From Antarctobacter sediminis (GTDB lineage: Bacteria; Pseudomonadota; Alphaproteobacteria; Rhodobacterales; Rhodobacteraceae): a stretch of 64,000 nt of DNA. The notes beneath the pieces are model-generated. The model was not told where the DNA came from and ran no database searches. It worked only from the letters and a program-made list of their open reading frames with translations. A program made the translations under genes and the position numbers. The number at the start of each line of letters is the position of its first letter. Positions within the stretch are counted from its first letter, which is position 1. Positions 42,155-51,095 of the stretch are shown piece after piece. The stretch is from contig NZ_JAHUZG010000002.1 of the NCBI RefSeq assembly GCF_019218285.1, forward strand, positions 558,001-622,000, written 5' to 3'.

Positions 42155-43153
42155 ATGAGCTTGGACGAAGCCACCCAGAAGCCGCATGAGCGCCTTGCCA
42201 CCTTGCTGGCGGGTGATCTGGACGCAGTCAACGCCCTGATCCGCACGCGGATGGCCTCGGAACATGCGCCGCGCATCCCGGAAGTGACAGCGCATCTGGT
42301 CGAGGCCGGAGGCAAACGTCTGCGCCCTCTGTTGACATTGGCCGCGGCCCGGATGTGCGGCTATGACGGCCCCTACCACATCCATCTGGCCGCGACGGTC
42401 GAATTCATCCACACGGCAACCCTGCTGCATGACGACGTGGTGGATGAAAGCAAGAAACGCCGCGGACGACCCACCGCGAACCTGCTGTGGGACAACAAGT
42501 CCAGCGTGCTGGTGGGTGACTATCTTTTTGCGCGCTCCTTCCAGTTGATGACAGAAACCGGCAACCTGCGGGTGCTGCGCATCCTGTCCAACGCCGCAGC
42601 CACCATCGCTGAGGGCGAGGTGCTGCAACTGACGGCAGCGCAGGACCTGACCACCACCGAGGCGACCTACCTGCAAGTGGTGCGCGGCAAGACGGCGGCG
42701 CTATTTTCGGCGGCAACCGAAGTCGGCGGCGTCATTGCCGAACGACCCGAGGAGGAAGTGAAGGCGCTGTTCGATTACGGCGACGCCCTTGGCATCGCCT
42801 TCCAGATTGTTGACGACCTCTTGGACTACTGGGGGTCCGATGCGACCGGCAAGAACCTTGGCGATGACTTCCGCGAGCGCAAGCTGACCCTGCCGCTGAT
42901 CAAGGCCTTTGCCGCGGCCGACGCGGAAGAGAAAGCCTTTTGGAAGCGGGTGATCGAAAAAGGGGATCAGCAGGACGGCGACCTTGACCACGCCATCGAC
43001 CTGCTGAACAAGCACGGCGCGCTGGAGGCGACCCGGCAAGAAGCGCTGGCCTGGGCCGGGCGTGCCAAGAAAGCCATGGAAACCCTGCCGCCCAGCGAGC
43101 TTCGGAACCTGTTGATCGACCTCAACGATTACGTCGTCAGCCGGGTCAACTGA
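42155..43153 (+). CDS. ispB: Long-chain polyprenyl diphosphate synthase
   Basis: This 332-residue enzyme makes the side chain of ubiquinone (decaprenyl or octaprenyl diphosphate). The first aspartate-rich motif is LLHDDVVDESKKRRG near residue 88, and the second is QIVDDLLDYWG near residue 218. GGKRLRPLLTLAAARM is the substrate-binding region. Residues before the first motif (FIHTATLLHDD) lack bulky blocks, which fits a long product. GGGAG stands five bases before the ATG at 42155. Chain length cannot be read from sequence. Confidence 0.93.
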   Translation: MSLDEATQKPHERLATLLAGDLDAVNALIRTRMASEHAPRIPEVTAHLVEAGGKRLRPLLTLAAARMCGYDGPYHIHLAATVEFIHTATLLHDDVVDESKKRRGRPTANLLWDNKSSVLVGDYLFARSFQLMTETGNLRVLRILSNAAATIAEGEVLQLTAAQDLTTTEATYLQVVRGKTAALFSAATEVGGVIAERPEEEVKALFDYGDALGIAFQIVDDLLDYWGSDATGKNLGDDFRERKLTLPLIKAFAAADAEEKAFWKRVIEKGDQQDGDLDHAIDLLNKHGALEATRQEALAWAGRAKKAMETLPPSELRNLLIDLNDYVVSRVN

Positions 43154-43229
43154 TCAACGCCTCGCGGGCCGTCGGGCCTGCCGCCGGCGCCAGTTTGCTC
43201 AACATCCTTGGCCTGCGGGGACCGAGCCG

Positions 43230-44057
43230 TTAGCCAAGGGTCGCGCTTTTGACCCACCAGTTCGGAAATCTGCGGCGCAACTCCTGCGCCATGGCCTCGC
43301 TCTGGGCGCGGCTGTCGAACACTGCGAAACAGGTTGCGCCAGAGCCGGACATGCGCACCAGTCGCACCCCGTCCAGACACGACAGTTCGCGCAAAACCTG
43401 TTCGATCTCCGGGCGCAAGTCCGAGGCAGGGGCTTCCAGATCGTTGCGCTGATCACTCAGCCATGTCAGCACATCGCCAACGCGCCCGCTGGCAGGAATT
43501 TCGGACATTGGCGGATTATCGCGCCGCGCCAGCGCCTTGAACACCGCCGGGGTTGCGACCTCGACCCTCGGGTTGACCAGAAGCGCCTCCAGCGGCGGCA
43601 CATCGACCGGCGTCACCGTTTCCCCGATCCCCTGCATCCGGGCAGAACGGGCCGCCATGCAGACCGGCACATCCGCGCCGAGCCGCAGCGGATCAAGGCC
43701 CGGAGCCGCCCCGAAGAGCGTTGTCATCGCGCGCAGCACTGCAGCCGCATCCGAAGAGCCACCGCCGATCCCGGCAGCGGCTGGCAGATGTTTGTCCAGC
43801 GTGATCGCGACCGGCTGGCCAAAGGCTTCCGCCGCCCGCCAGCAGAGGTTGCGGGCATCCTCGGGCACACCCGCCGCCATGGGGCCTGTCACCTGCAATG
43901 ACATATGCTCCGCAGGCGCGACCGTCACCCGGTCCCCCACATCGGCGAACATCACCAGCGAATCCAGCAGGTGATACCCGTCGTCACGCTGTCCGGTGAC
44001 GTGAAGGGTCAGGTTGATCTTCGCGGGGGCAAACTGCTCAATTGCCCGAAGCGTCAT
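43230..44057 (-). CDS. ispE: 4-diphosphocytidyl-2-C-methyl-D-erythritol kinase
   Basis: This 275-residue GHMP kinase acts in the MEP isoprenoid pathway, which feeds the prenyl synthase encoded next door. FAPAKINLTLHVTGQRDDG is at the N-terminus, and the ATP loop is LPAAAGIGGGSSDAAAVL near residue 95. VRMSGSGATCFAVF is the third motif. The ATG at 44057 lies inside the end of the TPR gene, giving a 20-base overlap and coupling. A start eight codons earlier is possible. Confidence 0.95.
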   Translation of the reverse strand: MTLRAIEQFAPAKINLTLHVTGQRDDGYHLLDSLVMFADVGDRVTVAPAEHMSLQVTGPMAAGVPEDARNLCWRAAEAFGQPVAITLDKHLPAAAGIGGGSSDAAAVLRAMTTLFGAAPGLDPLRLGADVPVCMAARSARMQGIGETVTPVDVPPLEALLVNPRVEVATPAVFKALARRDNPPMSEIPASGRVGDVLTWLSDQRNDLEAPASDLRPEIEQVLRELSCLDGVRLVRMSGSGATCFAVFDSRAQSEAMAQELRRRFPNWWVKSATLG

Positions 44058-45966
44058 CCGTGACCTGCAACGGCGGCGCACCTTCCTCGATCAGCACCTG
44101 ATCAAGGCCGATCTCGATCTTGCGTTTGATCCGTTCCGGGTCGGCCTCGGCTGCGGCATCCTCCCAATCCACGAAGGACAGCGCGCGTTTCCACATGAAT
44201 TCGGCCTCACGTTCACGCCCGACCGCCCAATACACATCGCCCAGGTGATCGTTCACCACGGGATCGATGGGCATCAGTTCGGCGGCGCGTTCCATGTGCG
44301 GCACCGCTTCTTCATAGCGGCCCAGACGGAACAGGACCCAGCCAAGGCTGTCGACGATGTAGCCTGCGTTCGGCCGCGCCTTTACGGCGCGTTCGATCAT
44401 ATCCAGCGCCTCGTCCAGCTTGATCTGCTTTTCGACCAGTGAATACCCGAGGTAGTTCAGAACTTGCGGTTGTTCCGGATTCAGGTCCAGAGCCTTACGG
44501 AAATCGGCCTCGGCCTCCTGCCATTTGCCTTGGCGTTCGTAGGAAATCGCACGGGCGTAAAAGAGGAACCATTGGCGGTTCGAAACTTCGACGACACGCG
44601 ACAGGCCCTCGGTATAGGCGGTGACCGCCTCTTCGTAACGCTCTTCCTGACGCAGGTAGTCGCCCATCGTGGTGTAGACCACGGCCATGGACCCATGCGT
44701 TTCGGTCAGCCCCTCAAGTACGGCGATGGCCTCGTCCATCTTGGCCTGTGCGCGCAACGCCTCAGCCTTGCCCAGTTCCGCCGCATGAAACGCCGGATGA
44801 TCAGCAGGGACCTTGGCATAGGTTTCAATGGCCAGTTCGTTCTGACCGATGCGCGACAGAACCTCGGCCGACAGCAGGATCGCGTCGACATGATCGTTGC
44901 GCAAATATTCAGCGATTTGCGCGTAAAGCAGCGTCAGATCCTCATTGTTCTCTGCCGCCAGCGCCCCCGCCAGCGTGTAAAACACTTCGGCGATACCGTC
45001 GCGCGGCGAACGGACATGAGTAAAGGCCACGGATTCGCCAGCGGCAAGTCGGTTGCGCAGCGCCTCCAGCCCCGGGTCCAGATCACCATTGAATGCCGCA
45101 GACAAAAGTTCCAGTGCATCGTCATTGCGATCCAACTGGCTGAGGATTTCCGCACGTGCCATGACACCACGGCGCGTGCTGCCCATGCCCGCGCCGGGGT
45201 TGTTGGCAAAGATGGATTCGGCGCCTTCGAAATCGCCGACAGAGGCAAGCGCAAACGCCTTGTGATAGGCGGCAAACGGCCCCAGCCCCTGAATGCGCGA
45301 CACCTCGTCAAAGGTCAGCGTCGCAGCGGCCATGTCGCCGGTGCCAAGCTGCGCCCAAGCCTTGATCAGCCCGTCCGCGAGCGGCCCAAGACCGCGCTTG
45401 TTGTTGACCGCCTCAATGATCGAGGCATAGGCCTCGCCCCGTGCGTCGCGGGCGACCAGCGCCATTTGTGCGATCTGGCTGGCAAATCCGTCCTGTGCCA
45501 GCTGTTCGGCATAGCTGGCCGCGCGATCAACCTGTCCAAGCGAGATATTGGCCAGAACCGCCCGCTCCAGCAGTTCAGGACGGCCGGGATCACGCGCCAG
45601 CGCCTTGCCGTAAAAATGGGCGGCTGCCTTGAAATCCGCAAGGAAAGAGGCCTGTCGCGCAGCGAGGTAGTCCCCGGCAAAGCCTGCCCCGATCGTGGCA
45701 CGGCGCAGGCTGTCGGGGGCGGCCGCCGGATTCGCCTCGGGCGAGGGGCTGGCATCCGCCAATAGCAGCGGCTGCGGATCGGTCGCGGCAAGCCGGAGCT
45801 TGTCGGGGTCTGGTTGCGGTTGCGGATCGGGGTGTACAGCCAGTTCCGCATCGGGCTGCGGATTGTCCGGCTCTTGCAGAACCACCCACCCCAGCGCAAG
45901 CGCAAGGGCCACAGCAGAAACGCCAGCAAGCTTGCCCGCGCCGACCTTCGAAATCCAATCCGTCAA
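44038..45966 (-). CDS. Membrane-anchored tetratricopeptide-repeat protein
   Basis: This 642-residue protein has one N-terminal helix (AGVSAVALALALGWVVLQ) and a proline-rich linker to about residue 75. An alpha-solenoid of about 12-14 TPR units follows. Clear ones are EERYEEAVTAYTEGLSRVVE, QGKWQEAEADFRKALDLNP and GRYEEAVPHMERAAELMPID near the C-terminus. It is predicted to scaffold protein complexes at the periplasmic face. The start is TTG at 45966 with GAGGAG eight bases upstream. It is the first gene of a pair with ispE. The same neighbour pair is common in Rhodobacterales. Confidence 0.88.
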   Translation of the reverse strand: MTDWISKVGAGKLAGVSAVALALALGWVVLQEPDNPQPDAELAVHPDPQPQPDPDKLRLAATDPQPLLLADASPSPEANPAAAPDSLRRATIGAGFAGDYLAARQASFLADFKAAAHFYGKALARDPGRPELLERAVLANISLGQVDRAASYAEQLAQDGFASQIAQMALVARDARGEAYASIIEAVNNKRGLGPLADGLIKAWAQLGTGDMAAATLTFDEVSRIQGLGPFAAYHKAFALASVGDFEGAESIFANNPGAGMGSTRRGVMARAEILSQLDRNDDALELLSAAFNGDLDPGLEALRNRLAAGESVAFTHVRSPRDGIAEVFYTLAGALAAENNEDLTLLYAQIAEYLRNDHVDAILLSAEVLSRIGQNELAIETYAKVPADHPAFHAAELGKAEALRAQAKMDEAIAVLEGLTETHGSMAVVYTTMGDYLRQEERYEEAVTAYTEGLSRVVEVSNRQWFLFYARAISYERQGKWQEAEADFRKALDLNPEQPQVLNYLGYSLVEKQIKLDEALDMIERAVKARPNAGYIVDSLGWVLFRLGRYEEAVPHMERAAELMPIDPVVNDHLGDVYWAVGREREAEFMWKRALSFVDWEDAAAEADPERIKRKIEIGLDQVLIEEGAPPLQVTDDASGN

Positions 45967-46040
45967 ATGCCGGTCTCCTCAGTCACCATTCAGGCAAAGC
46001 CTAGAGCCCTTGTGCAGGCATGGCAATCAGGAGCGGCGGT

Positions 46041-46065
46041 GTGATGACCCCAAGACAGTCATCAC
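46041..46065. terminator. Hairpin between ETF-QO and the TPR gene
   Basis: GTGATGAC (46041-46048) and GTCATCAC (46058-46065) are perfect complements with a 9-base loop, 18 bases past the ETF-QO stop. No T tract. It may be a weak terminator or a regulator site for the TPR gene promoter. Confidence 0.5.
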
Positions 46066-46083
46066 AACCGCGCGAGTCCGGCA

Positions 46084-47733
46084 TCACATGTTGGGATAGT
46101 TCGGCCCGTCGCCGCCCTGCGGCACCGTCCAGTTGATGTTCTGGCTGGGATCCTTGATGTCACATGTCTTGCAGTGGACACAGTTCTGGAAGTTGATGAC
46201 AAACCGCGGGCCGGTTTCGTCCTCGACCACTTCGTAGACCCCGGCAGGACAGTAGCGCTGTGCCGGTTCCGCGTATTTCGGCAGGTTGATTGCCGTGGGA
46301 ACATGCGGATCTTTCAGTTGAAGATGCGCTGGCTGGCTTTCTTCGTGGTTGGTAAAGCTGAACGACACGTTGGTCAGACGGTCAAAGCTGAGCTTGCCGT
46401 CGGGCTTGGGATAGTCGATCGGCTCACAGACCTGCGCGCTCCGGGTGGCCTCGGCGTCGGTCTTGCCATGGCTGATGGTCCCGAAGAAGGAAAAGCCCAG
46501 CAGGTTGTTCGTCCACATATCCAGACCGCCCAGCGTCAGGCTGGCGGTGAGCCCGTATTTCGACCAAAGCGGCTTGACGTTGCGGACCATCTTGAGGTCC
46601 TTGCCGATGGCGCCGGTGCGCACTTCGGTTTCGTAATCGGACAGTTCATCGCCGGAACGGTCGCTCTTGATGGCGGCATAGGCCGCTTCGGCCGCGGCCT
46701 TGCCCGACAGCATGGCGTTGTGGTTGCCCTTGATGCGCGGGACATTGACCATGCCGACCGAACAGCCCAGCAGCGCAACACCGGGCGCGACCATCTTGGG
46801 CATCGACTGATAGCCGCCTTCGCTGATCGCGCGGGCGCCATAGGCGACACGTTTGCCGCCTTCCAGCAGCTCGGCCACCATCGGGTGATGCTTGAACCGC
46901 TGGAATTCCATGTAGGGATAAAGGTGCGGGTTCTCGTAGTTCAGATGAACCACGAAGCCGACATAAACTTGGTTATTGTCGAGGTGATAGATAAACGAGC
47001 CACCCCCGGCGTTCGATCCCAGCGGCCAGCCCATCGTGTGCGTGACCGAGCCTTCCTTGTGCTTGGCCGGGTCGATTTCCCAGATTTCCTTCATGCCAAG
47101 GCCGAACTTCTGCGGCTCTTTCCCGGCTGACAGATCGTATTTGGCAATCACCTCTTTCGACAGCGATCCGCGCACGCCTTCGCCGAGGAAGACATATTTG
47201 CCCAAAAGCTCCATGCCGGGTTCATAGCCCGGGCCACGCGAACCATCGGCTTCCTTGCCGAATTCACCTGCCACAACACCGCGCACTTCGCCGTTTTCGC
47301 CGTAGACCAGTTCGGAACAGGCCATGCCCGGAAAGATCTCGACGCCCAGCGCCTCGGCCTGTTCGGCCAGCCAGCGGCAGACATTGCCCATCGAAACGAT
47401 GTAGTTGCCGTGGTTGTTCATCAGCGGCGGCATGGGGAAGTTGGGGATCCGCAGCTTGCCCGCTTCGCCCAGCATAAAGAAGTTGTCCTCGCGCACGGGG
47501 ACATTCAGCGGCGCGCCCTTTTCCTTCCAGTCGGGGATCAGCGCATCCAGACCGCAGGGATCCAGCACCGCACCAGACAGGATATGCGCGCCGATTTCCG
47601 AACCTTTTTCCAGCAAGACGACATCAAGGCTATCGTCCAGCTGTTTCAGTCGGATCGCGGCGGACAGCCCTGCCGGGCCACCGCCCACGATGACGACATC
47701 ATATTCCATGGATTCGCGCTGCACGTCGGACAT
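46084..47733 (-). CDS. etfD: Electron transfer flavoprotein-ubiquinone oxidoreductase
   Basis: This 549-residue enzyme sits on the inner membrane and passes electrons from acyl-CoA dehydrogenases, via ETF, to ubiquinone. The FAD motif VIVGGGPAGLSAAIRL is near residue 14. The 4Fe-4S cluster ligands are near the end (CPAGVYEV, then NCVHCKTCDIKDP). The start at 47733 gives MSDVQRESMEYDVVIVGG. An extra 55 codons upstream are not conserved-looking. GGAGCCG precedes the ATG. The acyl-CoA dehydrogenase at 58302-60002 is a likely electron donor through ETF. Confidence 0.96.
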   Translation of the reverse strand: MSDVQRESMEYDVVIVGGGPAGLSAAIRLKQLDDSLDVVLLEKGSEIGAHILSGAVLDPCGLDALIPDWKEKGAPLNVPVREDNFFMLGEAGKLRIPNFPMPPLMNNHGNYIVSMGNVCRWLAEQAEALGVEIFPGMACSELVYGENGEVRGVVAGEFGKEADGSRGPGYEPGMELLGKYVFLGEGVRGSLSKEVIAKYDLSAGKEPQKFGLGMKEIWEIDPAKHKEGSVTHTMGWPLGSNAGGGSFIYHLDNNQVYVGFVVHLNYENPHLYPYMEFQRFKHHPMVAELLEGGKRVAYGARAISEGGYQSMPKMVAPGVALLGCSVGMVNVPRIKGNHNAMLSGKAAAEAAYAAIKSDRSGDELSDYETEVRTGAIGKDLKMVRNVKPLWSKYGLTASLTLGGLDMWTNNLLGFSFFGTISHGKTDAEATRSAQVCEPIDYPKPDGKLSFDRLTNVSFSFTNHEESQPAHLQLKDPHVPTAINLPKYAEPAQRYCPAGVYEVVEDETGPRFVINFQNCVHCKTCDIKDPSQNINWTVPQGGDGPNYPNM

Positions 47734-48273
47734 TCCGGCTCCTTCCGCGGGGCATTGAAATTTTGTTTCGCGATTGAGTAGCGCGGCAGTGCAGCACGGG
47801 TCAATCAAGACACGGCGTCGCAAGGAAAGAAAGCGACATGGAAAAGGCAGGTTCCGGGTGGTTTTTTCCAGAAAGGCCAAGGGACCTGCGCAGTTCAAAG
47901 GGCAAACAGGCGCGATCCACCCCTAGGCCGAGGACACAAATCCCCGTCATGGCTCCCGGGCATGCTTTGAGGGCGCGGTCGTCCAACCGCCTGTTGAAAG
48001 GCAATTATTCGGCCACTGTCCCGCCGGTCGTGCCCGATGATGGCCTCATGGGCAGATCAAGGATACCGCTTCTCTTCGGGCGGTTTCTGCAACTGCATCG
48101 CGCCGAAACGGTCAAAACCGGCCCGCCTGCCCAACTACTGCCCCTGCGTAACACGCCTTGGTCCCGCGTGGGCCCAAGGCCAAACAGACGGGCCGCCTCC
48201 CGACGCGGCATCGCGTCGATTCGCCGGCAAATATCACATCCGCTCCGGCAAACCGCCTGGTATCCGAAACGAC
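47734..48273. other. 540-base region without a supportable gene
   Basis: Open frames exist on both strands (47838-48317 plus, 48005-48439 minus), but their products are Arg/Pro/Ser-rich and have no fold or family signs, as expected for chance frames in GC-rich DNA. I saw no tRNA-like or repeated structure. It is the longest gene-free stretch in the window and may be a decayed gene. Confidence 0.4.
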
Positions 48274-48297
48274 AAAGGGGGCGATCCCGCCCCCTTT
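48274..48297. terminator. Bidirectional terminator, 10-bp perfect stem
   Basis: AAAGGGGGCG (48274-48283) and CGCCCCCTTT (48288-48297) pair around ATCC, with a T run on the right end and an A run on the left, so it can work both ways. It lies 25 bases past the stop of the gene at 48322-49359. Confidence 0.88.
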
Positions 48298-48321
48298 TCG
48301 CGTTGCAGATAAAGTGACGGA

Positions 48322-49359
48322 TCAAAAGATCGGAGCGATCTCGATCTTGCCGCGGTCCGGGCCGACCTTGAGCAGACGATAGGCATTGGTGCCGAAATAC
48401 AGCGTGCCATCCGGGGCCTCTGCCATGGCGGTCACCCATTCCGCAGGGCCACCGCGCAGGCGTTCGCCCTTCAATACCCCTTCGGGACCGTCTTTGCCCA
48501 CGGGCACGAACCTCAGATCAACCCCTTTGGTCAGGATGTAGTTTTCCCCCTTCGCATCCATACCGGCAAAGTTGAAATAATCCTCGCCCAGATCGATCAG
48601 CGCGCCAGAGCCATCCGCCGAAAACATCATCGAATCGAAATTCGTCCGCAGCACCATCAACTGGTCCCCCATCATCCGCACGTCCTTGGGGAACGAGACG
48701 CGATAGGGTGTTTCGGCCATTTCAAAACTTCCGGTGCCAAAGTCCACCGACACGACATTGCTCACATAGCCATCGTGCAATTGCTTGAAATCGGCCTTTT
48801 GCAGCTTGGTCAGATCGGCGGGTTCATCCTGTTTCTCTTCGGCGTCGGATTTGTCGTAATTGGTCAGCACCATCGCCTTGTCGGCCCCGGGCGCAAGCGC
48901 GATCAGGTTGGCCTTGATCTTGCCCATGGCAACGCGGGCCATCTGCTCGCCGGTGGCGGCAAAAAACAGCGTCACCGAATCGTCCTTGTAATGCTGGTCC
49001 AGCGCGGCAATCGCCCCCGCGCGCGCGTCGTAGACCATGTCGTCCACATCCGACGCCTTCCATGCGACGGACATGTCAGCGGTTTTATAGGCGGTCAGCG
49101 TATCGGCATCATCGCGGAAAAAGACCATCTCGCCGTCCGCGCCATGCACGATCTGGCGCACCAATTGCGGCACATAGCGGCGACCGGTCACTTCCAGCGT
49201 GCCGGCCGTAACGGTATAGACCGTGCGGTTGGTGCCACCGACAAGCAGCGTCTTGCCATCGGGCGAGACACTTATGGTTTCGATGGATTGGGCACCGGCA
49301 GAGCTTGCCGCAACACCCGCCACGGCAAGGCCCGCGATCAGGGAAATAAGGGTACGCAT
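48322..49359 (-). CDS. Secreted beta-propeller-like protein of unknown function
   Basis: This 345-residue protein has a signal peptide (MRTLISLIAGLAVAGVAASSAGAQ). Repeated blade-like segments follow, such as ETISVSPDGKTLLVGGTN, ADGSGALIDLGEDYFNF and AEAPDGTLYFGTNAYRLLKV. The pattern is like a seven-bladed WD40/PQQ propeller. A charged insert near residue 180 (DKSDAEEKQDEPADLTKL) is probably a loop. No cysteine pair or catalytic motif is seen. It is divergent from greA with 177 bases between. A role in the periplasm such as scaffold or sensor is only a guess. Confidence 0.75.
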   Translation of the reverse strand: MRTLISLIAGLAVAGVAASSAGAQSIETISVSPDGKTLLVGGTNRTVYTVTAGTLEVTGRRYVPQLVRQIVHGADGEMVFFRDDADTLTAYKTADMSVAWKASDVDDMVYDARAGAIAALDQHYKDDSVTLFFAATGEQMARVAMGKIKANLIALAPGADKAMVLTNYDKSDAEEKQDEPADLTKLQKADFKQLHDGYVSNVVSVDFGTGSFEMAETPYRVSFPKDVRMMGDQLMVLRTNFDSMMFSADGSGALIDLGEDYFNFAGMDAKGENYILTKGVDLRFVPVGKDGPEGVLKGERLRGGPAEWVTAMAEAPDGTLYFGTNAYRLLKVGPDRGKIEIAPIF

Positions 49360-49536
49360 GTCAAAATCTCTTTGTTAATCGGATGCAGATCAGACTACCC
49401 CCACCCCTTTGAAAGTCAAACCCGTGCGCAGACCGGTAAAAACCCGCTGGTCTGAGCGCGTCGTTGGCTTTACATCGACGCGACAGGCTACGACACTCCC
49501 GAAACACTCGCTGAGCAAGGCAGAGACGATCCGAAA

Positions 49537-50007
49537 ATGGACAAGATCCTGATGACCCGCGCGGGTTACACCGCGCTTGAAACCGAATTGAAACAGCTCA
49601 AATCCGTCGAGCGGCCCGCCATCATCCAGGCGATTGCCGAAGCGCGCGAACTGGGCGACCTGAAGGAAAACGCCGAATACCATTCGGCGCGCGAAAAGCA
49701 GGGGTTCATCGAGGGCCGGATCAAGGAACTGGAAGGCGCGATCAGTCTCGCCGAGGTGATCGACCCGGCGTCCCTGTCCGGGTCGGTCAAGTTCGGCGCC
49801 ACCGTGACCCTCGTGGACGAAGACACGGACGAGGAAAAGACATGGCAGATCGTGGGTGAACATGAGGCCAGCGTCGAAAAGGGCCTGCTGAACATCAAAT
49901 CGCCCATCGCCCGCGCCTTGATCGGCAAGGAAGAAGGCGACAGCGTCGAGGTGCGAACACCCGGCGGCGCCAAATCCTATGAAATCCTGAGCATCGCCTA
50001 CAAGTAA
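49537..50007 (+). CDS. greA: Transcription elongation factor GreA
   Basis: This 156-residue protein enters the secondary channel of RNA polymerase and stimulates cleavage of backtracked RNA. The N-terminal coiled coil is typical ([20 protein letters not shown], then [17 protein letters not shown] with the tip acidic residues). The C-terminal FKBP-like domain ([20 protein letters not shown]) completes it. The next gene begins 10 bases later. Confidence 0.97.
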   Translation: MDKILMTRAGYTALETELKQLKSVERPAIIQAIAEARELGDLKENAEYHSAREKQGFIEGRIKELEGAISLAEVIDPASLSGSVKFGATVTLVDEDTDEEKTWQIVGEHEASVEKGLLNIKSPIARALIGKEEGDSVEVRTPGGAKSYEILSIAYK

Positions 50008-50017
50008 GGCCACCGCC

Positions 50018-51019
50018 ATGAGCGACCAAAAGGACGCCCGCCCCACGCTGCCCGGCCTCTACGCCCGGGGTTCCGCCGAGGGCGTCACCGGCATCGAAAT
50101 CGCCGCCGCCGCGGTTTCGGTCGTCTGGGTTCTGCTCTCCGGCTGGTATTTTCTCGGGCTGCCCGCCGAAGAAGGCGGGCCGCTACGCTTTTTGCTGGCG
50201 CTGATGGTCATCGTGATGCCGGTGGCCCTGATCTGGGTGGCCGCGCTGGCCATCCGCGCCGCGCGCGTCATGCGTGCGGAAAGCCAGCGCCTTCAGGCCG
50301 CCATCGACGCGATCCGCCAATCCTACGTCTCGCAAGCTCAAAGCGGTCGCAACCAACCGCCTCACCCGACAGTGATCAAGCGGCTCGACGATCTGGCCAG
50401 TGCCCAGAAAAACGTCGAGGCTACATTGGCGATGCTGGCAGGCATCCGGCAAGGCGGGCACCCTTCCGCCCTGCCCGCCCCCGAAACGGCCGAGGGCGAA
50501 CACCAGCCCGCCCTGTCGCTGGGCACCCCGGCAGAGGCGCTGCAACCGCCTCTGTCCAATGCCGATTACATCCGCGCCCTGCATTTCCCCGAAACCGCAG
50601 AGGACGAAGAAGGCTTTGCCGCCCTGCGTCGCGCGCTCAAGGATCGCGGCACCGCCAAGCTGATCCAGGCAGCACAAGATGTGCTGACCCTGCTAAGCCA
50701 GGACAGCATTTATATGGACGACCTGCGGCCCGACCTTGCCCGCCCCGAAGTCTGGCGCGCCTTCGCACAGGGTGAACGCGGCCGCGCCATCGCCTCGCTG
50801 GGCGGCATCCGCGACCGCTCCTCGCTTGCCCTCGCCGCGGGCCGCATGAAACAGGATCCCATCTTCCGCGACGCCGCCCATCACTTTCTGCGCCGCTTCG
50901 ACACAAGCTTCTCAGCCTTCGAACCCAATGCCTCGGACGAAGAAATCTCAGGCTTTGCCATGACCCGCACGGCCCGCGCCTTCATGCTGCTGGGGCGCGT
51001 GGCGGGCACTTTCGACTAG
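50018..51019 (+). CDS. Membrane protein of unknown function, greA-linked
   Basis: This 333-residue protein has two N-terminal helices (IEIAAAAVSVVWVLLSGWYF and LALMVIVMPVALIWVAAL, residues about 25-80). A coiled coil follows (ARVMRAESQRLQAAIDAIRQ), then a helical cytoplasmic domain with FPETAEDEEGFAALRRALKD and a conserved-looking AHHFLRRFDTSFSAF end. I recall similar genes downstream of greA or near polymerase genes in Rhodobacterales, but not a function. It starts 10 bases after greA, probably in the same transcript. A dispersed repeat follows its stop. Confidence 0.78.
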   Translation: MSDQKDARPTLPGLYARGSAEGVTGIEIAAAAVSVVWVLLSGWYFLGLPAEEGGPLRFLLALMVIVMPVALIWVAALAIRAARVMRAESQRLQAAIDAIRQSYVSQAQSGRNQPPHPTVIKRLDDLASAQKNVEATLAMLAGIRQGGHPSALPAPETAEGEHQPALSLGTPAEALQPPLSNADYIRALHFPETAEDEEGFAALRRALKDRGTAKLIQAAQDVLTLLSQDSIYMDDLRPDLARPEVWRAFAQGERGRAIASLGGIRDRSSLALAAGRMKQDPIFRDAAHHFLRRFDTSFSAFEPNASDEEISGFAMTRTARAFMLLGRVAGTFD

Positions 51020-51027
51020 GCCCCGGC

Positions 51028-51087
51028 TTCTTCTTGGCCAAAATACTCCGGGGGAGTCGACCGGAGGGCGACGGGGGCAGAGCCCCC
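51028..51087 (+). repeat. Dispersed intergenic repeat, copy B
   Basis: The core TTCTTCTTGGCCAAAATACT (51028 on) is followed by CCGGGG. Two stems come next. GTCG-CC pairs with GG-CGAC (51056-51072), and GGGGGC with GCCCCC around AGA (51073-51087). Copy A has the same layout with different stem bases. It sits between a plus-strand gene and the convergent moeA and may serve as a terminator. Confidence 0.78.
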
Positions 51088-51095
51088 TTGCGCCG

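Noticed and set aside
47838-48317. A 159-residue plus-strand frame
   Set aside because: The Arg/Pro/Ser-rich product without repeats, helices or family motifs is typical of chance frames. It crosses a strong terminator.
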